Origin: RHLJ01 sp965601955
GTDB taxonomy: Bacteria; Bacteroidota; Rhodothermia; Balneolales; Balneolaceae
Direction: 5' to 3'
Assembly: GCA_965601955.1 (NCBI GenBank)
Contig: OZ271855.1
Location: 3,844,001-3,908,000 of the forward strand
Length of the DNA stretch: 64,000 nucleotides
Both the position numbers and the translations under genes were made by a program. The notes under the pieces were generated by a model. It made no database searches. It had not been told where the DNA came from and saw only the letters and a program-made list of their open reading frames with translations. Below are positions 51,600-61,484 of this stretch, piece after piece. Numbering within the stretch: the stretch's first letter is position 1; every line of letters starts with the position of its first letter.

Positions 51600-52184
51600 A
51601 TGCGGGATTTAAATGAAAGTGTAATGCAAACAATAACCTCGGACTCGCTCAATTCGATAATTGATAAAATTGAATCCTCAAACCCTCCATTTTATGAAGA
51701 GTTTGATTTCTATATTTTTCTTGTAATTGGTTTATTCAGTTTAAGATTAGCTTGGCTTGCATATTCTGCTGCTAAGGGAGCAAAAGAAGCAGCCTTAGAA
51801 GCTAGTAAAAATGTCAAAATACAGAGTGTTACAGTTGAGCTAACAGAAGTATCTTTAAAACTGTACAGAATTGATAATAGAATTAGTTTTTTTAGCGCAA
51901 GAGAATTATTGAATGAAATTAGTAGAAAGATAATTCGTTTGTTAGCCACGGTAAGCTATATTAAAAAAGATATTTTAAGAGATAAGTCTAAAGAAATAGT
52001 AGAGCATCTAGAACAGGCTAAGAAAGCCTTGAATGATGTGAAACCAACAAGTATTGGTATTGATGAAGAAATAGAAAATGAATCAGTTTATTTTGCTATT
52101 GAAGATTATCTTTTTGTTCTTGGAACTAAAATTGCTGAATTAACCGGTATTCTTGAAAACGAATCGTTAAAAATTGGTGATTGA
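51600..52184 (+). CDS. Unknown membrane-anchored helical protein
   Basis: A 194-residue protein I do not recognise. One transmembrane helix at about 37-58 (YIFLVIGLFSLRLAWLAYSA) is followed by a long, mostly helical cytoplasmic part with coiled-coil tendency. The gene is much more AT-rich than its neighbours and stands with the next gene between core genes in opposite orientation, suggesting recent transfer. It is coupled to the following gene, whose start codon is five bases after its stop. Confidence 0.6.
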   Translation: MRDLNESVMQTITSDSLNSIIDKIESSNPPFYEEFDFYIFLVIGLFSLRLAWLAYSAAKGAKEAALEASKNVKIQSVTVELTEVSLKLYRIDNRISFFSARELLNEISRKIIRLLATVSYIKKDILRDKSKEIVEHLEQAKKALNDVKPTSIGIDEEIENESVYFAIEDYLFVLGTKIAELTGILENESLKIGD

Positions 52185-52189
52185 ATAAG

Positions 52190-52540
52190 ATGAATGAATA
52201 TATAGAAAATATAATCTCTGTTCTCGATAGCATCATTTTTGCTAGTGATTCAGATAAACTAAAATGGAGAAAAATTAATCCAAGTACATTTATTTGGGAT
52301 AAGGAAATAAACTCCGGTAGATATAGGTCTACTTTACAAAAGATTAATGGCCCCAATAGAGAATACTATAGATTCGAAATCAAAGAAGTTGAAAACAAAA
52401 AAGAGCTGCTTTCTATTGACACACGTAATGACGATATAGTTGAGGAAAGAGTGCGATCATTATATAATTCAGTGCAGAATAGAGCTTATCAAAATGATTG
52501 GGAAAGAGATAATATTATCAGAGAATTATTGAGCACTTAA
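52190..52540 (+). CDS. Unknown small cytosolic protein
   Basis: A 116-residue protein, not recognised. It starts MNEYIENIISVLDSIIFASDSD, then has a strand-rich middle with SGRYRSTLQKINGPNREYYRFEI and a charged helical C-terminus. The ATG at 52190 is preferred over a TTG at 52181. It follows the membrane-anchored protein gene in the same AT-rich insertion; the pair could be an effector and partner, but nothing in the sequence proves it. Confidence 0.55.
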   Translation: MNEYIENIISVLDSIIFASDSDKLKWRKINPSTFIWDKEINSGRYRSTLQKINGPNREYYRFEIKEVENKKELLSIDTRNDDIVEERVRSLYNSVQNRAYQNDWERDNIIRELLST

Positions 52541-52549
52541 TAAATAGCC

Positions 52550-53365
52550 TTACTTCAAATTAATCTCAGTCTGTGGAGCACTGAACCCAACTTCTTCTTC
52601 GAATTTTTGAGAGCCAAACACTTCTTCCATTTCGGCACGAAGTTTTTGAATGGTAAGACCGCTGGTTAAAGAACCATTACGAGAGATGGATATACGGCCC
52701 GTCTCTTCAGAAATGACTAATACAAAAACATTATTCGTTTCAGAAACCCCTACTGCGGCACGATGTCGAGTCCCAAAAGACTGCGCGATGTTTTGATTTT
52801 GAGAGATAGGGAGATAGGCACTAGCGGCTACGATTCGGTTGTTACGGATTATAATTGCCCCGTCATGCAGCGGAGTTTCCCTTCGAAAGATCGTCACTAT
52901 CAACTCGCTTTTGATTTTAGAGTCTACTTCAACTCCGCCATCAATAATATCCTGTAGCCCTGAAGTGCGAGCGAATACAATAAGTGCACCTATCTTCTCT
53001 TTAGACATAATTTTGGTCGCTTCTATGATTTCATCGATCATTTCATAAGAGCTAGAGCGGGAAAAAAAACGATCAAGACTGGTGTTTGTTCCTAAACGAT
53101 AAAGAAGTTTTCGAATCTCAGGCTGGAAGATGATGAAGACGGCTAAGATCCCCACATTCATAATTCCACTCATGATGAAATCCAGCGTGGTAAAACCCAA
53201 TACCCGTATCACAAGGTTTACAATCACTAGAAGAACAATTCCAATCCCGGCCTGAATAGCAAAGGTTCCCCTGATCCATTGATATAGATATACCAGAATC
53301 CCTGCAATAAGCAGGGTTTCGATAAAATCCATAATACCGAAATCTAAAAACCCTATGGGTATCAA
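52550..53365 (-). CDS. cdaA: Diadenylate cyclase CdaA
   Basis: Membrane-bound enzyme making cyclic di-AMP from two ATP. Three N-terminal transmembrane helices (about 8-30, 38-56 and 62-82) precede the DAC domain with the catalytic LHDGA (D168-G169-A170) and GTRHRAAVG (R200-H201-R202). The ISEETGRISISRNG segment of the family is present. A cyclic di-AMP signal usually regulates potassium and osmotic balance. It is followed 13 bases upstream by folP in the same direction, a common pairing in Bacteroidota. Confidence 0.95.
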   Translation of the reverse strand: MIPIGFLDFGIMDFIETLLIAGILVYLYQWIRGTFAIQAGIGIVLLVIVNLVIRVLGFTTLDFIMSGIMNVGILAVFIIFQPEIRKLLYRLGTNTSLDRFFSRSSSYEMIDEIIEATKIMSKEKIGALIVFARTSGLQDIIDGGVEVDSKIKSELIVTIFRRETPLHDGAIIIRNNRIVAASAYLPISQNQNIAQSFGTRHRAAVGVSETNNVFVLVISEETGRISISRNGSLTSGLTIQKLRAEMEEVFGSQKFEEEVGFSAPQTEINLK

Positions 53366-53378
53366 AGGGGTACTCCGT

Positions 53379-54200
53379 CTAAGATTGTGATTGAATCGCC
53401 TCGAATATACGAATTGAATCGGAGGCTTCCTTCACATCATGAACTCTTAAGATATCTGCTCCATTCATTAATGAATGGTAGTGGACAGCAATGGTCCCTA
53501 TCAGGCGATCATCAGCTGGTCTGTTATCGAGAATTTGCCCGATCATTGACTTCCGTGAAGCTCCAACTAATACAGGGAAGCCAAATTTTTTGAATTTGTC
53601 AAGGTGTGCGACTAAAGAAAGATTGTGATGGAGCTTTTTGCCAAAACCTATTCCAGGGTCAAGAATGATTTTGGATACCCCTTTGGCGGTAAGCTCTTTG
53701 ATTTTTTTATCAAAGAATTCCATTACCTGATCTACCACATCAATGTACCTTGGATTTTCCTGCATGGTTTTAGGATCACCCTGAGCATGCATTAATATAT
53801 AGGCAGCATCATATTCCACGGCGAGATCAGCGAAGCGTGGTTCTTTTTCTAAGCCGCTTACGTCATTTATAATGGAAGCCCCGATGTCTAACGCCTGTCT
53901 TGCCACTTCGTATTTTGTGGTATCGATGGAAAAAGTGGCGCTTCTAAATTTAGAAATCGTTGCTTCAAGAATGGGAATCACCCGGTTAAGTTCTTCCAGT
54001 TCAGAAACGGGATCAGAACCTGGGCGTGTTGATTCTCCACCAACATCAATGATATTTGCCCCTTCTTCCAGCATTGTTGAGATCTGCTCACTTGCTAAAT
54101 CTACCCGGTTGAACTTGCCTCCATCACTGAAAGAATCAGGTGTAGCGTTAAGAATACCCATGATTTGTGGAGAGGATGGGAAAGGAAGCTGTTTTGACAT
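53379..54200 (-). CDS. folP: Dihydropteroate synthase
   Basis: Enzyme joining hydroxymethyl-dihydropterin diphosphate and p-aminobenzoate in folate synthesis. Motifs: IMGILNATPDSFSDGGKF, GANIIDVGGESTRPGSDPVS, SIDTTKYEVARQALDIGASIIND, ILDPGIGFGKKLHHN and LVGASRKSMIG. At 273 residues it has the normal length. It forms a unit with cdaA downstream. Confidence 0.96.
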   Translation of the reverse strand: MSKQLPFPSSPQIMGILNATPDSFSDGGKFNRVDLASEQISTMLEEGANIIDVGGESTRPGSDPVSELEELNRVIPILEATISKFRSATFSIDTTKYEVARQALDIGASIINDVSGLEKEPRFADLAVEYDAAYILMHAQGDPKTMQENPRYIDVVDQVMEFFDKKIKELTAKGVSKIILDPGIGFGKKLHHNLSLVAHLDKFKKFGFPVLVGASRKSMIGQILDNRPADDRLIGTIAVHYHSLMNGADILRVHDVKEASDSIRIFEAIQSQS

Positions 54201-54263
54201 CAGGAAAAGTTAATCGTTATTGGTTAATAGTTCGCATACCAATAACTCTTAACTAATAACTAA

Positions 54264-54599
54264 CTACCATTCTTCGATTAGCTCGTCAAGCTTGTCCTCT
54301 TTTTCTGCCCATTCATCAGCATCAGGCAGTGCATCCTTGGTCTCATTGATGATGTTATCTTCCCAGGCTTCTGCAAGGCGCTCATTGAGTTCGATATAGT
54401 GTTCCCACTTTTCTGGCACCTCATCATCGGGGTAAATTGCCTCAACCGGACATTCAGAAACACATGCATCACAGTCGATGCATTCGTTGGGATCGATAGT
54501 TAAAAAATTTGGGCCTTCACGGAAAGCATCAACCGGGCAAACGGATGCACAGTTGGTATATTTACATTGAATGCAAGGCTCAGTTACAATGTATGCCAT
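54264..54599 (-). CDS. fdxA: 7Fe ferredoxin
   Basis: A 111-residue ferredoxin of the FdxA type. EPCIQCKYTNCASVCPVDAF is the first cluster region and ECIDCDACVSECPVEAI the second; the cysteine spacing in the first half is the one seen for 3Fe-4S plus 4Fe-4S ferredoxins. The acidic helical C-terminus is usual. It carries electrons at low potential in the cytoplasm. Confidence 0.93.
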   Translation of the reverse strand: MAYIVTEPCIQCKYTNCASVCPVDAFREGPNFLTIDPNECIDCDACVSECPVEAIYPDDEVPEKWEHYIELNERLAEAWEDNIINETKDALPDADEWAEKEDKLDELIEEW

Positions 54600-54672
54600 A
54601 ATTTTGCGAGTGAGTTTTTTCGTCTGAGATTTTTGTGAATATCTATTGCTCTCAGATTAGATGCAATCCAAA

Positions 54673-55974
54673 TTATTCGAAATCAGAAGTAAGCTTAAAT
54701 CTCGAGATACGATTGTTTCCCTTATCGGCTACATATACCACCCGATCGAAGTAGGCAACACCGCTTGGATATCTAAACTGTTTGTCCTGCGCTCCGAAGC
54801 CTCCAAAAGAAACTACCAGCTTTTTCCGGCGTTGATCCGCGGCTACCCCTGCAGGAGGATCTACACCTTCTTCACCATTTGGCTGGAATTGATAGAGCAT
54901 ATGCTGCTTCTCATCAACTACAAAAAGAAATTGTGTGTTATCGCCTGCTATCGCCAGACCAGAAGGTTGTTCAAATTTGAATGGTTCGTATAAAAACCCA
55001 TCTGCTCTTGAGGTGTCTTGAGTGAGAAATTCCGGGCTCGAATTGAATTCTGTACCGTTTATCGTTTCCTCTACATCAACCCAAAGTACCCGAAATGGAA
55101 TCTCCTGGGTTGTATCGGCCTGAGCTATTACAAAGTCTCGTTGATCAGTAAATGCATCTCTTTGTGGAGGAGCTACCAGGCCTTGAATATCACTGACCCC
55201 TATCGCACTTAATAAAGAAGGAGTAGTAGGACTTAATGAACGTATTTGCCTGGTGTTTTGCATGTTTTGAGTGAGCTCTCCATCTACGCGAATGGGGCTA
55301 AACTCCAGGATTACATTATCTGGTGCTGCTACCTGTGAGTTATCATTCCTTGGACCATTTCTTGTGATATAGATCGAGTTATCTGCAAGAACCGTTAAAC
55401 CAGTTATAGTAACGAGCTCATAGTTAAACTCATCTCCTTTTTCTAAACGCGATTGTTTAGCAGCATCGGTACTAAGGCTTGCATCAGCAAATGGAAATAC
55501 AATTTTTTGAATTAGCTGAAATTCACCAGCTCCGTTTAGGTTCTTAATCTTATAAACCACGGGCAAATTCCAGACAAGGGTTGGGTCCACTTCTTCTATA
55601 ATTGTGTCCATCCTGGCAGCTACATACACATTAAGAAGCCTGTCCTGAACAACAGCTGTCGCTCCTTCTACTTCAAATGTCTGTCGTTGCGATAAGTCTG
55701 ACCTATCAAGAAGATGAACACCGCTGTTATCTGTCACATACACGAAGGTATCAAAGCCGATAAATATATCATTAGGCTCATCAAAACCACCCCAAAAAGG
55801 CAACACTGGTGCGTACCCATCTACCTTTTCCAATGTTGGATCAATCCTTCCTACTTCGAATATTTCATCCGTAGTATCATCTTGCTTGCTACCGAAAATG
55901 GTATCGCATCCAACCGTTAAGAGAAGGATCGAACAAAACAACCAGAGTAAATTCTTTTTCTTAAACATATCCAT
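54673..55974 (-). CDS. NHL-type beta-propeller lipoprotein
   Basis: A 433-residue lipoprotein with the lipobox VGC near Cys22. The mature part consists of NHL-like beta-propeller blades, for example FDEPNDIFIGFDTFVYVTDN, QPSGLAIAGDNTQFLFVVDE and YPSGVAYFDRVVYVADKGNN. No catalytic motif. It lies two bases after the PorV-like gene in the same direction and is the last gene of the surface locus. Confidence 0.85.
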   Translation of the reverse strand: MDMFKKKNLLWLFCSILLLTVGCDTIFGSKQDDTTDEIFEVGRIDPTLEKVDGYAPVLPFWGGFDEPNDIFIGFDTFVYVTDNSGVHLLDRSDLSQRQTFEVEGATAVVQDRLLNVYVAARMDTIIEEVDPTLVWNLPVVYKIKNLNGAGEFQLIQKIVFPFADASLSTDAAKQSRLEKGDEFNYELVTITGLTVLADNSIYITRNGPRNDNSQVAAPDNVILEFSPIRVDGELTQNMQNTRQIRSLSPTTPSLLSAIGVSDIQGLVAPPQRDAFTDQRDFVIAQADTTQEIPFRVLWVDVEETINGTEFNSSPEFLTQDTSRADGFLYEPFKFEQPSGLAIAGDNTQFLFVVDEKQHMLYQFQPNGEEGVDPPAGVAADQRRKKLVVSFGGFGAQDKQFRYPSGVAYFDRVVYVADKGNNRISRFKLTSDFE

Positions 55975-55976
55975 TG

Positions 55977-56984
55977 TTAAAAAGGTATTCTTACTGCTAA
56001 TCTGTGTATATCACCTAATCGATTATAGCTTGTGTATGCATAATCTATAGCAAGCTGACGGTTAGAGAATGGTACTTGCACCCCGCCTCCAAAACTCGGG
56101 AGTACACGCTCTTCAACCCCAAACTCATAACCCGTTCTCACAAAAAACTTGTTCAAAAATCCGTATTCAGCTCCTAAACTGAAGCGCTCCGCATTATCGC
56201 TTGGGTTGGTAATTTGCCCTGTTATTACAACTGATGAGTTTTCCGTTTGAATTAAATCAAAAGCCGCAGCAATATTAAACCTGGTTGGCAAAGGATCATC
56301 ATCTGCTGGTTCACGCTCTTCTAGGCCTTCTAAGGTTTCTACTTCTGTAGTTCCTGAAGATGAACCATCGAGACCAAAATTATTTATACCCACCGCAAAC
56401 CGGAGCCCTGTTTCACCAACGCGGTAGAAAAACCCAAAATCGATAGCTCCCGTCTCAATGGTAATCTCTTCGATGCCTTCGTGGATGTATCGAAGAGTTA
56501 GCCCATAACTAAATAGATCTGTTAAACGGTGAGATACTGAAAGGCCTGCAGAAATATGCCTTGTCCCAAAAGTTCTGCCTGTACCAGTAGGTTCAAAAGT
56601 AGTGGTTTCGGTTATATCTCCTGATGAGAAATATTGTAATGATGCACCTAAGGCAAAGTTGTTAAACTGGTTTACAACACTAATGTATTCCAGGTTAGTC
56701 TCAACCACATAGGCAGTGTGACTTATCATTACTTCTGACTGACCAATCTGTACTGCTAACGCAGGGTTCCAATACAGGCTGGAAGCGTCAAATGCATCTG
56801 CCATTGTAGAACTACCCATTGAAGCACTTCTGGGATCAACTACGATCTTTGTAAACTGGAACCCAGCTGTGCCCGATCTGGCATCACCAAAACTTGGAAA
56901 AACCTGAGCCTTTAGAGAGTGACCTGAAGCAACTAATACTATCAGGAACAGAAAAAATGTATGTCTCAAAATCTTATTGTGCAT
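55977..56984 (-). CDS. PorV/PorQ-like outer-membrane protein
   Basis: A 335-residue outer-membrane beta barrel of the UPF0164/PorV type. A signal peptide (1-26) is followed by DPRSASMGSSTMADAFDASSLYWNPA, typical for the family, and many amphipathic strands ending in LAVRIPF with terminal phenylalanine. PorV is the shuttle of the type IX secretion system. Start and TonB-receptor stop overlap by one base, so translation is coupled. Confidence 0.85.
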   Translation of the reverse strand: MHNKILRHTFFLFLIVLVASGHSLKAQVFPSFGDARSGTAGFQFTKIVVDPRSASMGSSTMADAFDASSLYWNPALAVQIGQSEVMISHTAYVVETNLEYISVVNQFNNFALGASLQYFSSGDITETTTFEPTGTGRTFGTRHISAGLSVSHRLTDLFSYGLTLRYIHEGIEEITIETGAIDFGFFYRVGETGLRFAVGINNFGLDGSSSGTTEVETLEGLEEREPADDDPLPTRFNIAAAFDLIQTENSSVVITGQITNPSDNAERFSLGAEYGFLNKFFVRTGYEFGVEERVLPSFGGGVQVPFSNRQLAIDYAYTSYNRLGDIHRLAVRIPF

Positions 56985-59926
56985 CAGAAATTAATTGAAA
57001 AACCAACTACAATGTGTCTTTGCTGCAAGTAGTTCGCAGGGTTCAGGTATGCAGGAATGTTATTATCATTAGGATCGAGATAGCGTGGGTCCCGAACACT
57101 GCTTGGCACATCATAACTTCGATCGTTTCTTAATGCGACAAGCTCAGCCTGTGTGGTAGGATAATCAGACCGATACCCTTCTCCTGTAACCGGGTTAACA
57201 ATCACAGAGTTTTTATTGTTTAGCAGGTTAGTGATCTCAAGAAACGCAGAAAATTTAGTTGAACCTACCTCAAACCATTTCTGAAGGTTGAAATCCATAT
57301 AGAACCAGGCTGGTCCTACTTCACTAAAGCGCTTTGACGGATCGTCAACTCTTTCATAGATAGGTCTCCAGTCATTTTCTCCTGTAACAGGGTTTCGAGA
57401 CAATCCTATAAATTCATATGGAGTATATCTATTTCCACTTCTCCAGACTGCTGAAAGGAACATTTGGAATTGATTCAACGGCCCGAAATCGAAAAGGGGT
57501 TTATCTCTATCGTAGGTGAAGGTGATACTTCCTTTCACATCAAAAGGCCTGTCCCATGCTAATGGAGTCTCTACATTGTTACCTACGTTCTGACTACCAG
57601 TAATTTCCTGAAGGTTATCGTTGTTCGTTGAGCTTAATCCCTCTGCTCGAGAATAGGTAGCAGAAACCTGACCCCGGATCAAGTCTCTATATCGTTTGAT
57701 GTATGTAATCTCAATACCTCTGGATCGGGCATAATCCCCGTTTACTCTAAACGCACGTACTACCGGCTGTCCCAAAGGGTCATCCACTGTGATATTTTGG
57801 GTAGTCACAAAGTCGTATTTATCTCTCCAAAAAGCCGAGATGTTAAATGCATCATCCGCAGTAATTTGGTTTCGGAAACCAATTTCGTAGGCGATATCTA
57901 CTTCAGGATTTAGATTAGGATTCCCAAGATCCGGAAGGTTAGACTGATCCTGGAAAAATGGATCTAAACTAGTATACACGTAATTCGGATGTGGCAACCT
58001 GGTTGAGTGTCCATAATTGAAAAACAGAACCTGGTTTTCTCTAACAGGGAATGACACACTTACTTTTGGTAAGAAGCGGAACTTAAACCGATGTCCAAAT
58101 AGCTTTTTCGTATCATTTTTGTAATCCTCCCTGATGAAATCCGGGATAGGGGCATCAGGGTTATCAATCAAATTATCGATGTATTGACCAGGTGCCCAAT
58201 ACTCAAACCGGGCTCCTATATTCGCAATTAAACCATTGTAGCGAATCTTATCAGATACAAAAAATGCGCCACGCTTAGGTTTTACCCGCCATATATCAAA
58301 AGTCTCTCCAACCCTTCTTGTTTCCGAAAAAGTATCATCATCAATTTGGATAGGAGCACCAATCCATGGCCTGGTAATATCAATCCACTGGTAGTCATTA
58401 AACTTGAACTCAAACCCAGCAACTAATTGATTGGCTTGATTCGCAAAGAATTTTGTAAATGTTGACTTAAGAGTTATTTCTTCCGCAAAGTGGTCGTGCC
58501 AAAGTGTGGCGACACCCCCGTTATTGATGAAGCCCGGGCCCGCAAGTATATAGGTAAATCCATCGGTTCCTTCGAATTCTTGTGCTGGAAAAGTGACAAT
58601 ACTTGCCGGATCAAACTCTCCATCTACAATTTCTGGTCTCCAGTCCCTTCCGTTTGCATCCGCTCTTAACCTGGTAAATAGCCTGCTCAACTGGACATCA
58701 TAAAATGCAGTTTGGGAAATAGTTTGCGTCCATTTTACATAGGCAAGTTTACTCTCGTGGGTATAGGTATTTGCATTGTCCAGATCGGGCTGAAACGGGA
58801 ATTGATAACCAGGGCGAATTTGTACATCACCACCTGTTATCTGAAGCATCCGCGTATTCTGATTTACGGTTAGCGACCGCTGATACGCTGCCTGTAACTT
58901 CATTCCTGGCTTAATATCATAGGTGAGCTTGTACATTCCATTCCAGCGATTGTCTTGTCTCGGCGACCAAAATGTATTATCGACAAGGGAAGTACGTACC
59001 TGCCCGGCTGAATTTTTTGTGTACTCATCCGAAAGAGATATTTGTCCGGTAACAAAAAAGGTTAATCTCCCCGGAATATTAATCCCTAGTTGAGGCAGGA
59101 TTTTTTCTGACAAAATCCCCGGCCCTCCTATACTCAACTCATAAATATCGGTAAAAAAGTTTGCACTGTTTGACTCTACATTAGAACCAAGATTATCTCT
59201 TTTATGAGAAAAAGTGCCCTCATAAGTGTCTCCACCATCTCTTGTCCGTACTGAAACCACCCCTGAAGTTACATCACCGAATTCTGCTCCGACTCCACCG
59301 GTAACCACCTCAATGTTGCTGAATGAATTAGCTCCTAAATCTAATCCAAAACCAGTTCCTGCAAGAGGATCCTGAGCAGAAACCCCATCCACAACAAAGC
59401 CGGTTTCATAAGCCCTCCCTCCTTTTATATATAAACCAGTAGGGTCTTTAATAACACCTGACTGCAAAGAAACGGCGTCTTCCACTTTACGGATAGGAGC
59501 TGCCTCTATATCCGTTCTTGAAATGGTAGCAGAAGTAGTGGATTTCTCAACATCAAAAATTGGCTTCTCTCCAATTACTACAACCTCTTGTTCAGATGCA
59601 AACACTTGCTCCTTTAATGCGTAATCCAGTGTGGTTGTCTCTCCAGATGTAACCTTTATTCCTGTCAATAGAATGGTTTCGAATCCAAGGAAACTTATGC
59701 GAATGTTGTACTCGCCTGTTCGAATTCTGTTGATCGTATAAAAACCGTCTACATTGGTTGCCGCACCAAGACTGGTACCTGTGATAATGACATTCACACC
59801 AGGTAATGTTTCGCCAGTTGCAGCATCAGTAATTGTACCCTGGATTATACCCGTTCCTGATTGAGCCATGGCAACGGAAGTAAAGGAAGCAAAAAACAGT
59901 AGGAACAGGGCTTTTTTATAATTCAT
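56984..59926 (-). CDS. TonB-dependent receptor with CarboxypepD regulatory domain
   Basis: A 980-residue outer-membrane receptor. A signal peptide (1-21) is followed by a carboxypeptidase-regulatory-like domain (IIQGTITDAATGETLPGVNV to about residue 105), a plug domain (SGVIKDPTGLYIKGGRAYET and VVTGGVGAEFGDVTSGVVSV) and the barrel, ending VVGFSINF with terminal aromatic residue. Substrate unknown. It is in a run of five genes with a PorV-like protein and a sorting-domain exoprotein, so it may support uptake of a large ligand. Confidence 0.93.
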   Translation of the reverse strand: MNYKKALFLLFFASFTSVAMAQSGTGIIQGTITDAATGETLPGVNVIITGTSLGAATNVDGFYTINRIRTGEYNIRISFLGFETILLTGIKVTSGETTTLDYALKEQVFASEQEVVVIGEKPIFDVEKSTTSATISRTDIEAAPIRKVEDAVSLQSGVIKDPTGLYIKGGRAYETGFVVDGVSAQDPLAGTGFGLDLGANSFSNIEVVTGGVGAEFGDVTSGVVSVRTRDGGDTYEGTFSHKRDNLGSNVESNSANFFTDIYELSIGGPGILSEKILPQLGINIPGRLTFFVTGQISLSDEYTKNSAGQVRTSLVDNTFWSPRQDNRWNGMYKLTYDIKPGMKLQAAYQRSLTVNQNTRMLQITGGDVQIRPGYQFPFQPDLDNANTYTHESKLAYVKWTQTISQTAFYDVQLSRLFTRLRADANGRDWRPEIVDGEFDPASIVTFPAQEFEGTDGFTYILAGPGFINNGGVATLWHDHFAEEITLKSTFTKFFANQANQLVAGFEFKFNDYQWIDITRPWIGAPIQIDDDTFSETRRVGETFDIWRVKPKRGAFFVSDKIRYNGLIANIGARFEYWAPGQYIDNLIDNPDAPIPDFIREDYKNDTKKLFGHRFKFRFLPKVSVSFPVRENQVLFFNYGHSTRLPHPNYVYTSLDPFFQDQSNLPDLGNPNLNPEVDIAYEIGFRNQITADDAFNISAFWRDKYDFVTTQNITVDDPLGQPVVRAFRVNGDYARSRGIEITYIKRYRDLIRGQVSATYSRAEGLSSTNNDNLQEITGSQNVGNNVETPLAWDRPFDVKGSITFTYDRDKPLFDFGPLNQFQMFLSAVWRSGNRYTPYEFIGLSRNPVTGENDWRPIYERVDDPSKRFSEVGPAWFYMDFNLQKWFEVGSTKFSAFLEITNLLNNKNSVIVNPVTGEGYRSDYPTTQAELVALRNDRSYDVPSSVRDPRYLDPNDNNIPAYLNPANYLQQRHIVVGFSINF

Positions 59927-59935
59927 GGTATTCTT

Positions 59936-61441
59936 CTATTGTTGAAATCCTAGACGCTGAATGCAAAATGTGGCTATAATATCTGCCGCATTTCCATTTC
60001 CATCAATATTTCGGATGTCTACACCGAAATAGATGATATTTCCTTCAGAGTTTTCTATGGCTATTGTTTCGAACCTTGTAAAATCCGTATCAGGGATTCT
60101 ACCCGGCTGATCTTCTTTGAAATCGACTGTGTACAAACTTGTTGCTCCGCTGGAAGGTTTTAGCGGCAGTAAACCGTCAATATCTCGAGAGGTCTGAAGT
60201 AATGGAAAAGAATTATCAGAAGGTGTAACTGGCTCTCCTTCATCTATCTTAAATCCTACGGAAGAACCGCTTCTCTCCCCAATCGAGTCTACAGAAAGTA
60301 CATTAAACAATGGGTCATCGGAAGTAATATCACCATCAGTAGCAGGTATGGTAATGAAAAACTTACCCCCATTTTCGGAAAACTCAGAGGTGATTTGCTC
60401 AACGTAAGTGATGTTCCGATTTAAATTATTGGATAGCCAATAGATATAGTCCCATTTAGCAAGTGTTTTTATAAGGGTAGGATCAATAGTTTCCGGGAAA
60501 GATTCTGACAACCGCTCCTTAATATCTCCGGCCCCACCGTCATTAATCAACCAAACATCGGGTTGTATTCCATTTTGATCAAGTATGTCTAAGTGATATG
60601 CTTGCTCGGCTGAAGTACTTGAACCACTTACATCATTAAAAAATAGTACCCGTGAAGTTTGTTCTTTAATATACCAGCTGGTAGAATCTATCGGGCTTTG
60701 TGCCCCAGCCTGATCTATCACTCTAACATAAAATTTGTTGCTGGCACCAACCTGTACATTCGAAATTGTTTGAGTACTTGCCAGAAAGCTCCTTCCATAA
60801 AAAAGGTTTGCTGTTTTTTCCCCTTCACTGGAGTTATCAACTTCCAGGGATACAAACACCTGGTCTGATCCCTCATCAAATGGAATAGATATCCATTCCC
60901 CGTTTTTATCATTAATAGCTATTTCTGTCCTTAAAATATTTTGAAGCCCATCCGGATCTTCAATCGTCCAGCCGAAACTTGTAATTGAATACATGGTATC
61001 TGCTGGTAGCTCCGGGTTATTTAAGCTAACATCAGGATCAGAGTTTATTACCGGATACACTAATCGTGCTCCATCTGGATCACGAGCCCCTTCATTATCA
61101 ACGGCTCGTATTTTAAATAAAACATCGTCGGTAGATTCCCCCTCAGTAATTGGAAGGATAAATGTGCTATCTGTTCCATTTACTCTAGTCCATGCCGACT
61201 CTGAAGTATCATTAATTGCATACTCAAAAAAAGCGATATACCCATCTGGGTCGACACCCCACCATGAGATATTTATCTGGCTTGATAACCTGTTTTCCTC
61301 GCTTCTGTCTATGCTTTGTACTGTAAGAAAGGTTTTAGGCGGCTGGTTTTCTGAAAAATCTCCATCGATGGAGTTGTCACAAGACCAACTGAAGATTAGT
61401 AATAACCCAACTACAAGTAATATTTGATTTCTTTTTGCCAA
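59936..61441 (-). CDS. Surface lipoprotein with Ig/fibronectin-like domains
   Basis: A 501-residue lipoprotein (lipobox WSC, about Cys21). The first half has two Ig or fibronectin-like domains with SWWGVDPDGYIAFFEYAINDT and FGWTIEDPDGLQNILRTEIA; the second half (from about 265, RVLFFNDVSGSS) resembles a glutamine-amidotransferase-like or ThuA-like alpha-beta domain, without recognised active site. It begins 10 bases before the TonB receptor gene's upstream side in the same direction and is probably part of the same operon. Confidence 0.75.
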   Translation of the reverse strand: MAKRNQILLVVGLLLIFSWSCDNSIDGDFSENQPPKTFLTVQSIDRSEENRLSSQINISWWGVDPDGYIAFFEYAINDTSESAWTRVNGTDSTFILPITEGESTDDVLFKIRAVDNEGARDPDGARLVYPVINSDPDVSLNNPELPADTMYSITSFGWTIEDPDGLQNILRTEIAINDKNGEWISIPFDEGSDQVFVSLEVDNSSEGEKTANLFYGRSFLASTQTISNVQVGASNKFYVRVIDQAGAQSPIDSTSWYIKEQTSRVLFFNDVSGSSTSAEQAYHLDILDQNGIQPDVWLINDGGAGDIKERLSESFPETIDPTLIKTLAKWDYIYWLSNNLNRNITYVEQITSEFSENGGKFFITIPATDGDITSDDPLFNVLSVDSIGERSGSSVGFKIDEGEPVTPSDNSFPLLQTSRDIDGLLPLKPSSGATSLYTVDFKEDQPGRIPDTDFTRFETIAIENSEGNIIYFGVDIRNIDGNGNAADIIATFCIQRLGFQQ

Positions 61442-61484
61442 AATAAAAATCCCGGAGCCATGTACAGGCCCCGGGCATGAAAGT

